From positions 1 to 11,382 of the forward strand of contig CASFRQ010000089.1 in assembly GCA_949296785.1 (NCBI GenBank): a stretch of 11,382 bases of DNA. The letters run 5' to 3'. Positions 7,565 to 11,382 of this stretch are shown piece after piece; position 1 is the stretch's first letter, and the number at the start of each line of letters is the position of its first letter. The notes under the pieces were generated by a model. That model was not told the DNA's origin. It saw nothing but the letters and a program-made list of their open reading frames with translations, and ran no database searches. The translations under genes and the position numbers were made by a program. Source of the DNA: an uncultured Alphaproteobacteria bacterium (lineage in GTDB: Bacteria; Pseudomonadota; Alphaproteobacteria; CASFRQ01; SAAU01).

Positions 7565-7641
7565 CCAATCTTTTTTGAAGTTCCGCGGTCCGACCGATAG
7601 TAGGCTTATCTGCCGCGGTTCAGCTAAAGGACCAAGATTGG
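7565..7641 (-). promoter_or_regulatory. Three-tier hairpin leader of rplK, candidate L1 autoregulatory site
   Basis: In the transcript an 8-bp outer stem CCAAUCUU/AAGAUUGG encloses an asymmetric internal loop (11 against 3 bases). Above it are a 4-bp UGAA/UUCA stem, an AAC bulge, and a perfect 6-bp CCGCGG/CCGCGG stem, with a 24-base apical part. The element ends about 26 bases before the rplK ATG. In E. coli excess L1 represses rplK-rplA from a leader site that mimics its 23S rRNA target. The position and asymmetric loops fit such a site. The fold is seen; L1 binding is inferred. Confidence 0.6.
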
Positions 7642-7654
7642 AAAACGCCCTTCG

Positions 7655-8182
7655 CTATATCTTTTCAACCTGCGTGAATTCCAGTTCCACCGGAGTCGCG
7701 CGGCCGAAAATAGAAACCAAAACCTTTAATCTGGACTTTTCGGCATCCACTTCCTCAATCGTACCGACAAAAGAAGCAAAAGGACCATCGCTGACGCGTA
7801 CCTGTTCCCCAACCTCAAAAGAAATAGTGGATTTCGGAGAAGCAACCCCTTCTTCCATCTGTTGCAAAATCTGCTGCGCTTCCTTTTCGGTAATCGGAGA
7901 CGGCTTCTTTCCGCCCAGAAATCTGGAAACCTTCGGCGTATTGTTAATCATATGCCAGGTTTCATCATCCATTTCCATCTTAACCAAAACATATCCCGGA
8001 AAGAATGTCCTCTTTACCTGCACTTGTGCCCCTTTACGGACATCTACAACATTTTCCATCGGGATAAGGACTTCTTCAATCCGGTCTTCCCAGCCTTTTT
8101 TAGCTACCTGTTCACGAATCGATTCGGAAACCTGTTTTTCAAAACCGGAATACACATGAATCACATACCAACGTTTTGCCAT
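7655..8182 (-). CDS. nusG: Transcription termination/antitermination protein NusG
   Basis: NusG binds the RNA polymerase clamp, suppresses pausing and links polymerase to Rho or to ribosomal S10. The protein has 175 residues. The NGN domain covers about 1-105, with KRWYVIHVYSGFEKQV at 3-18 and TFFPGYVLVKMEMD at 59-72. The KOW domain begins FEVGEQVRVSDGPFASFVG near 122-140, and the end GRATPVELEFTQVEKI is typical. A GAGG site lies 7 bases before the ATG. The ATG is only 10 bases after the secE stop, the usual secE-nusG pairing. Confidence 0.98.
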   Translation of the reverse strand: MAKRWYVIHVYSGFEKQVSESIREQVAKKGWEDRIEEVLIPMENVVDVRKGAQVQVKRTFFPGYVLVKMEMDDETWHMINNTPKVSRFLGGKKPSPITEKEAQQILQQMEEGVASPKSTISFEVGEQVRVSDGPFASFVGTIEEVDAEKSRLKVLVSIFGRATPVELEFTQVEKI

Positions 8183-8192
8183 TTGTCGTCCT

Positions 8193-8381
8193 CTATAATC
8201 CCAAAATCTTTTGAATAAGCCATTGGCACACCCAATCTACGCCAAAGAAAAAAGCAGTCGCAAAAAAACTGACAAGCAACACCTGAACAGAAACAGCCAA
8301 AGCCTCTTTCCGGGTCGGCCATGTTATTTTTGAGATTTCCTGCCTTACTTGGCGAAAAAACTGCGTCGGTGTGGTTTTCAT
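8193..8381 (-). CDS. secE: Preprotein translocase subunit SecE
   Basis: SecE clamps the two halves of SecY in the inner-membrane translocon. The 62-residue protein is the short, single-helix form found in most bacteria other than enterics. The amphipathic N-terminal helix carries FFRQVRQEISKITWPTRKEA (8-27), including the conserved WPTRKE. One membrane segment follows at about 30-52. AGGA lies about 8 bases before the ATG. The gene sits between tRNA-Trp and nusG, the classical arrangement. Confidence 0.97.
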   Translation of the reverse strand: MKTTPTQFFRQVRQEISKITWPTRKEALAVSVQVLLVSFFATAFFFGVDWVCQWLIQKILGL

Positions 8382-8467
8382 ATCAAAGTCCTATTTTCTC
8401 TTTTCTTCATCTACCCCAAAAACCCTAAAAAACACCCTGTATCCAAGATGCTTTCTAAGGCCTTTGG

Positions 8468-8543
8468 TGGCAGGGGTGACAGGGATCGAACCCGTAGCCC
8501 CCGGTTTTGGAGACCGGTGCTCTACCAGTTGAGCTACACCCCT
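8468..8543 (-). tRNA. trnW: tRNA-Trp (anticodon CCA)
   Basis: A complete 76-base cloverleaf is present. The acceptor stem is AGGGGUG/CACCCCU, the D-arm GCUC...GAGC, the anticodon stem CCGGU/ACCGG with loop CUCCAAA (anticodon CCA), and the T-arm ACGGG-UUCGAUC-CCUGU. The discriminator is G and the 3' CCA is encoded. It is the first gene of the transcript, 86 bases before secE, and is probably co-transcribed with and processed from the secE-nusG mRNA. Confidence 0.98.
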
Positions 8544-8588
8544 TGGAAACAGCGTCACTCTCGCCCTTTACCTGCATATACAAGCTCA

Positions 8589-8627
8589 GGACGAGGTATA
8601 ATACCTCATCCAACACTAAAAAATCAA
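8589..8627 (-). promoter_or_regulatory. Promoter of the tRNA-Trp-secE-nusG operon, with dyad over the -10
   Basis: A -35 TTGATT (8622-8627) and a -10 TATTAT (8598-8603) are spaced 18 bp apart, about 55 bp upstream of the tRNA. The -10 lies in a near-perfect dyad at 8589-8611. Its inner arms GAGGTAT/ATACCTC are perfect around one central base, and GGA/TCC extend them after one mismatch. The region just downstream is GC-rich, as in stable-RNA promoters. The upstream flank carries T-runs that could act as an UP element. The promoter is well supported; a repressor binding the dyad is inference. Confidence 0.7.
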
Positions 8628-8839
8628 GTCTTTTTTTAACATTTAAAAACTTTTTTTGGAATGGAGGAATTATATCTCTTTTCTTCATTTTTTTAAAGAA
8701 TTTTTTAAGTTTGCACATTTCAATTCCAGGCCGCCGAACCAAGTTGAAATAAAAAATTAATTTTATCGCGCCCATTTCAGGATAAGAAGCAAACTTTTTG
8801 CAAAATCATCCTTCCTAAAATCACAGTACAAGTCCGGCT
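8612..8839 (-). other. AT-rich non-coding stretch upstream of the tRNA-Trp promoter
   Basis: No credible gene is seen here. The only long reading frame on the minus strand (8775-8455) runs straight through the tRNA and is rejected. The stretch contains long T/A runs near 8631-8710 and one short inverted repeat (ATTTCAA at 8717-8723, TTGAAAT at 8744-8750) around a GC-rich centre. With the promoter and the upstream terminator it makes up the gap of about 360 bases between the tRNA and the preceding gene. Confidence 0.5.
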
Positions 8840-8870
8840 CCATAAAAAGACGGCGCCAAAGCACCGCCTT
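8840..8870 (-). terminator. Intrinsic terminator of the two-gene hypothetical unit
   Basis: The transcript forms a 10-bp stem AAGGCGGUGC/GCGCCGUCUU (two G-U pairs) around a UUUG loop (8847-8870), followed by a U-run and then AUGG. It lies about 36 bases past the stop of the small gene ending at 8906. It insulates the upstream genes from the tRNA-Trp operon. Confidence 0.8.
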
Positions 8871-8905
8871 CTGTCTTTCAAAAGCCGTTTTTTCAATAAA
8901 ATTTC

Positions 8906-9229
8906 TTATCGGCCGGAAAAATTCCCTTTTTTTAGCACCAAATTCAAAACATCTTCGTTTTTAAGCGAAGGGGTTCTCTCTACAGTGTTGATTTTTTCAT
9001 ATTCCCTCATAGCAGAATCTAGAGAAGGCAAGCTGCCGTAAAAAAGTATGTCGTCTTGTTTTCTCAAAGAAATTAAACCTTCTTTCGCCCGTTCAAATTC
9101 TTCATCCGACAGTTTGTTGATTTTATTCGCTTCTTCAACATAGTTTGAATACATAATAGCACTATCTTTGAAAATTTCTCCCCGGCGACGAATATTCGCC
9201 GCCCATTCTTCCTTTGTCAGATTTTGCAA
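8906..9229 (-). CDS. Hypothetical small soluble protein, coupled to the upstream membrane protein
   Basis: I do not recognise this 107-residue protein. It is charged and mostly helical in character (KEEWAANIRRRGEIF, SDEEFERAKEGLISLRK, SLDSAMREYEKI), with no signal peptide, membrane segment or known motif. The start is TTG, 5 bases after the TAG of the preceding gene and without a visible Shine-Dalgarno, so translational coupling is the likely way it is read. No ATG, GTG or TTG lies further upstream before the in-frame stop at about 9293. ATG at 9154 (residue 26) is the next Met but also lacks a ribosome binding site. A terminator follows at 8840-8870. The frame is real-looking but the start is uncertain. 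Confidence 0.65.
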   Translation of the reverse strand: MQNLTKEEWAANIRRRGEIFKDSAIMYSNYVEEANKINKLSDEEFERAKEGLISLRKQDDILFYGSLPSLDSAMREYEKINTVERTPSLKNEDVLNLVLKKGNFSGR

Positions 9230-9234
9230 TTTTT

Positions 9235-9975
9235 CTAACGAATAATCCCCAAATTTATAGAAAAAGAAGAATCGGATGAAGATTTCTGCTCTTTAGGCAA
9301 CTCCTTTGCCCCAAGCCTTGCCTCCAAAGGTTCCTTTTCCTCAGCAAACACCTTCCAGACTCTTTCGGCCGAAGAATTCAAAGAATTTCTTTCATATTTA
9401 TAAGGAGAAAGCTTTAATGAATCAGTTGTTTCTCTTGAAGAAAAGTCACCAACCTGCACCGATTTGTTTTCTTCTTTGAAAACAGGCTTGACTGCATCAT
9501 CTTCCCTTGTTTGATAAATCTTTTGAGAAGAGACGCTTTTCTCCGTCTCTGCGGAATGCTCTGTTACAGAAGAATTTAACTGTGAGGCTTCCTTTACCCG
9601 GGAAAACATTTTTTCTTGTTCCTTTTCCCGTCCTAAAGCTTTGGAAAGTTCTTTTTTCTCTCTGTGAGCCTGAAAAGTTTCCTTTAATTTTTTGCCAGTC
9701 GCAATGACACCACTACCGATTCCCAAACCGCCAACGGTTATCAACCCCACTATATTTGCTGCTGATTCGCCACCGATATTAAAAGCGGTGTATTTTTGAA
9801 AAAATGAAGCCCCTTCCGGTAAAGATTCCAAAGCAGACACCCCTCCCATGATGGAAAAACCGATACCGGCGGCCAAAGCAGCCCCGCTCGCGATAACAAC
9901 ACCTCCGACGACGATTTTTCCTCCATGATCATCCCAAAAATCCTTGATAGATTCTTTGAAACTTTTATCAGCCAT
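9235..9975 (-). CDS. Hypothetical membrane protein with two glycine-rich helices and a charged tail
   Basis: I do not recognise this 246-residue protein. After a short hydrophilic start (MADKSFKESIKDFWDDHGGK) come two hydrophobic glycine-rich stretches: about 20-45 (IVVGGVVIASGAALAAGIGF, then SIMGG) and about 74-94 (NIVGLITVGGLGIGSGVIATG). Both are full of small-xxx-small spacings typical of tightly packed helices. From about 95 to the end the protein is hydrophilic, rich in Ser, Glu and Lys, with a likely helix at 96-130 and then probably disordered sequence. I chose ATG 9975 because AGGAG lies 7 bases upstream; the frame opens earlier at GTG 9990, which overlaps that site. It is followed 5 bases later by the small gene at 9229. 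A membrane anchor, pore-like or secreted effector role are all possible; none is shown. Confidence 0.75.
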   Translation of the reverse strand: MADKSFKESIKDFWDDHGGKIVVGGVVIASGAALAAGIGFSIMGGVSALESLPEGASFFQKYTAFNIGGESAANIVGLITVGGLGIGSGVIATGKKLKETFQAHREKKELSKALGREKEQEKMFSRVKEASQLNSSVTEHSAETEKSVSSQKIYQTREDDAVKPVFKEENKSVQVGDFSSRETTDSLKLSPYKYERNSLNSSAERVWKVFAEEKEPLEARLGAKELPKEQKSSSDSSFSINLGIIR

Positions 9976-10018
9976 AGGCTTTCTCCTCACTTTAAATAAT
10001 TAAAATTCTTTTATCTAA

Positions 10019-10043
10019 CTTTTATATCCCCCCCGTTTGTCAA
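10019..10043 (-). promoter_or_regulatory. Candidate promoter of the hypothetical two-gene unit, with a G7 tract
   Basis: A perfect -35 TTGACA (10038-10043) is followed by AAC, a run of seven G (10028-10034) and TATAAA. The TATAAA is only 11 bases from the -35, too close. The next -10-like hexamer, TTAGAT (10013-10018), is 19 bases away, slightly too far. The site is the only promoter-like sequence between the upstream terminator and the ATG at 9975. The unusual spacing and the G-run make expression uncertain. Confidence 0.4.
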
Positions 10044-10069
10044 TACTTTTCTTACCAAAGATTAAAAAA

Positions 10070-10110
10070 CGAATAAAAAAAACGACAGAAACATAAGAAA
10101 CTGTCGTTTT
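10070..10110 (-). terminator. Intrinsic terminator after the YwqK-repeat gene
   Basis: A perfect 10-bp stem AAAACGACAG/CTGTCGTTTT (10079-10088 and 10101-10110) encloses a 12-base loop. In the minus-strand transcript it is followed directly by a run of U, a canonical terminator about 40 bases past the stop at 10152. The plus strand is also T-rich after the stem, so it could work in both directions. Confidence 0.88.
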
Positions 10111-10151
10111 CTTCTTTTACTATTTCGGATAAAAAGTTTTTTAAAAATATT

Positions 10152-10994
10152 TTACTCTATAAGATTACCGGACAAATCATATAGATATTCTTTTTCCATT
10201 CGTACGCCGTTTTTATAAAAGACCTTCGAATGCAATGTTCCGCACTCATAAAACCTTTTTTCCCAACCTTCCTTTCGGCCGTTTTTGTTATAAAAAGAAC
10301 GTCTTTTGACTTTTCCGTTTTTAAAAAAAGCTAAATATTCACCGGAAAGCCGACCTTCCACATACCTTGTTTTTACCCGAATCCGGCCGTCGGCATCGTA
10401 CCTGCGCCACAAGCCGTTTAAAATGCCGGTATATATTCCTCCGTCTTTATAGGGATACGCGTTATAAGATTTTTTTCTTTTTAAATTGCCGTTTCTATGA
10501 AATTCCTTAACAACGCGAGCATAAACGCCATAACAGAAAAATCCCGTCTTTTTCAAAATTCCGTTTTTATAATAAATGAAAAACGGCCCGTTCGGCTTTC
10601 CTTTTCTGAATGAAACTTCCCACTTTAAAGTACCGTCCGGATAATATACACGGCGGACTTCTTCCGGCGGCTGAGTCCAGTCTTTTTCCAAAATAACAGG
10701 AGTTTCCTCTTTCTTACCGGTAAAAAGACAGCCAAAATAATAATTTGGACTTTCTTTCTCTAAAGATTCTTTAATATTTTTGCAGCTTTCCTTTTTTTTA
10801 TAAAAGAGTTCCTCATAAGAGGGAAGAAGTCGTTCAAGCTCCTCTTCATTATCCTGTTGCCACATCTCCTCTTTATTTTTTTCTTTTTTTAAAGTTTCTT
10901 CCTTATCCTCTTCTTCCCGAAAAGGAAAAACAAATCTCAGCAGGGCCCAGAAAAAAATCAAATGAAGAGTTAAAATAAAAATTTCGTTTTTCAT
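10152..10994 (-). CDS. Membrane-anchored YwqK/MORN_2-type repeat protein
   Basis: This 280-residue protein has an N-terminal hydrophobic segment (about 5-24, IFILTLHLIFFWALLRFVF) that looks like a signal anchor. A highly charged Glu/Lys stretch covers about 26-100. About seven repeats of roughly 23 residues run from 113 to the end, with the pattern YY-x-DG/NG-x-(L/I)-K-x-x-x-x-(F/Y): for example VYYPDGTLKWEVSFRKGK, IYYKNGILKKTGFF, AFFKNGKVKRRSFYNKNG and KRFYECGTLHSKVFYKNG. Such repeats are called YwqK-family or MORN_2 and are often annotated as antitoxin components, mostly without proof. Two ATGs are adjacent (10997 and 10994); the second has the better distance (5 bases) from GAGG. No toxin-like partner is evident beside it. 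The repeat family is clear; the function is unknown. Confidence 0.85.
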   Translation of the reverse strand: MKNEIFILTLHLIFFWALLRFVFPFREEEDKEETLKKEKNKEEMWQQDNEEELERLLPSYEELFYKKKESCKNIKESLEKESPNYYFGCLFTGKKEETPVILEKDWTQPPEEVRRVYYPDGTLKWEVSFRKGKPNGPFFIYYKNGILKKTGFFCYGVYARVVKEFHRNGNLKRKKSYNAYPYKDGGIYTGILNGLWRRYDADGRIRVKTRYVEGRLSGEYLAFFKNGKVKRRSFYNKNGRKEGWEKRFYECGTLHSKVFYKNGVRMEKEYLYDLSGNLIE

Positions 10995-11020
10995 CATATC
11001 CTCATTTTTCAGCTACTTTT

Positions 11021-11048
11021 ATTATATAAAATATTCTCATCACAGCAA
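11021..11048 (-). promoter_or_regulatory. Candidate promoter of the YwqK-repeat gene
   Basis: A consensus -10 TATAAT (11021-11026) lies 16 bases from a partial -35 TTGCTG (11043-11048). It sits about 27 bases upstream of the start codons in the 110-bp gap after tag. The gap is otherwise AT-rich and holds no clear terminator for tag, so read-through from tag is also possible. Confidence 0.5.
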
Positions 11049-11107
11049 AAAGATTTTTAAAATTTAAAATAAGCCAAACCGACAATTTTTTTCCTGCACC
11101 AGATGAT

Positions 11108-11382
11108 TTATTTAAATTTTTCCCTGTCCGCACGCAAAAAAATGGTTGAAAAATTATCGGCTATCCGCCGGCCGCAAGGACAATCGGCATCATGGTCATT
11201 AATAATACCGCAGGCTTGAAGATGAGAATATACGGTTATGGCGCCAAGGTATTTAAAACCTCTTTTTTTCAAATCGCGACTTATCCTTTCGGACAAACCA
11301 TTGCTGACAGGCAAACGTCCGTTTTTATGTCCTTCATAAATAAAACTTTTCCCCTCCGAATAAGCCCATAAGTAACCGGAAA
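11108..11382 (-). CDS. tag: DNA-3-methyladenine glycosylase I (Tag), C-terminal part, cut by window edge
   Basis: Tag removes 3-methyladenine from alkylated DNA, the first step of base-excision repair. About 90 C-terminal residues are visible, and the frame is open to the window's right edge. The segment SERISRDLKKRGFKYLGAIT, then VYSHLQACGIINDHDADCPC, matches the family's C-terminal signature. His and Cys in NDHDADC have the H-x3-C spacing of two of the four zinc-snap ligands known in E. coli Tag (H175 and C179). The TTG at 11314 is internal, not a start, because homologous sequence (SGYLWAYSEGKSFIYEGHKN) continues upstream. After the zinc Cys the tail of about 30 residues (GRRIADNFSTIFLRADREKFK) is longer than in E. 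coli. Confidence 0.9.
   Translation of the reverse strand, partial: SGYLWAYSEGKSFIYEGHKNGRLPVSNGLSERISRDLKKRGFKYLGAITVYSHLQACGIINDHDADCPCGRRIADNFSTIFLRADREKFK

Noticed and set aside
8717..8750. Inverted repeat ATTTCAA/TTGAAAT
   Set aside because: Only 7 bp arms in AT-rich DNA with a poorly pairing centre and no adjacent gene end; not enough for an operator or terminator.
8455..8775. Minus-strand reading frame of 106 codons upstream of secE
   Set aside because: It runs through the whole tRNA-Trp gene and its promoter, and the protein is Lys/Phe-rich with no recognisable domain.
9229..9292. The two hypothetical genes as one gene broken by a frameshift
   Set aside because: The upstream protein has a plausible end, and the second frame has only about 20 codons open before its TTG. 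The tight spacing is typical of coupled genes. Not excluded without homologues.
1..11382. CRISPR arrays, insertion sequences, prophage genes, attachment sites
   Set aside because: No regularly spaced repeats, transposase or integrase motifs, or tRNA 3'-end duplications were seen on either strand.

Overview
The window is a stretch of a bacterial chromosome, very probably from an alphaproteobacterium. The basis is the RpoB, L7/L12, L10, L1, L11, NusG and SecE proteins, which read as alphaproteobacterial in style (RpoB of 1397 residues, with extra residues in the lobe compared with E. coli). Intergenic DNA is AT-rich and the accessory genes are more AT-rich than the ribosomal operon, so a moderate-to-low-GC, perhaps host-associated member is plausible. 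Genus and species cannot be read from the sequence. Every supported gene lies on the minus strand, so transcription runs from the right end of the window to the left.

Right end, in transcription order (about 11382 to 8840): the 3' end of tag (DNA-3-methyladenine glycosylase I); a membrane-anchored protein with about seven YwqK/MORN_2-type repeats, followed by an intrinsic terminator; and a two-gene unit of unknown function. That unit has its own candidate promoter and terminator. It encodes a protein with two glycine-rich membrane helices and a long charged tail, then a closely coupled small soluble protein that starts at TTG.

Core region (about 8630 to 1): a strong promoter whose -10 sits inside a near-perfect dyad drives tRNA-Trp(CCA), followed by secE, nusG, rplK, rplA, rplJ, rplL, rpoB and the first 225 codons of rpoC. 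This is the classical translation, secretion and transcription gene cluster. SecE completes the protein translocon. NusG couples RNA polymerase to Rho and the ribosome. L11, L1, L10 and L7/L12 build the L1 and L7/L12 stalks of the 50S subunit. RpoB and RpoC form the polymerase catalytic core.

The most informative non-coding signals are RNA structures at the operon's internal junctions. They are a three-tier hairpin before rplK (candidate L1 autoregulatory site), a long rplA-rplJ leader with L10-leader features and two mutually exclusive stems just upstream of the rplJ ribosome binding site, a 17-bp hairpin between rplL and rpoB (attenuator or RNase III site by analogy with E. coli), and a repeat-flanked hairpin between rpoB and rpoC. 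I see no CRISPR array, insertion sequence or phage gene. The novelty is in these leaders and in the unrecognised two-gene membrane-protein cassette.
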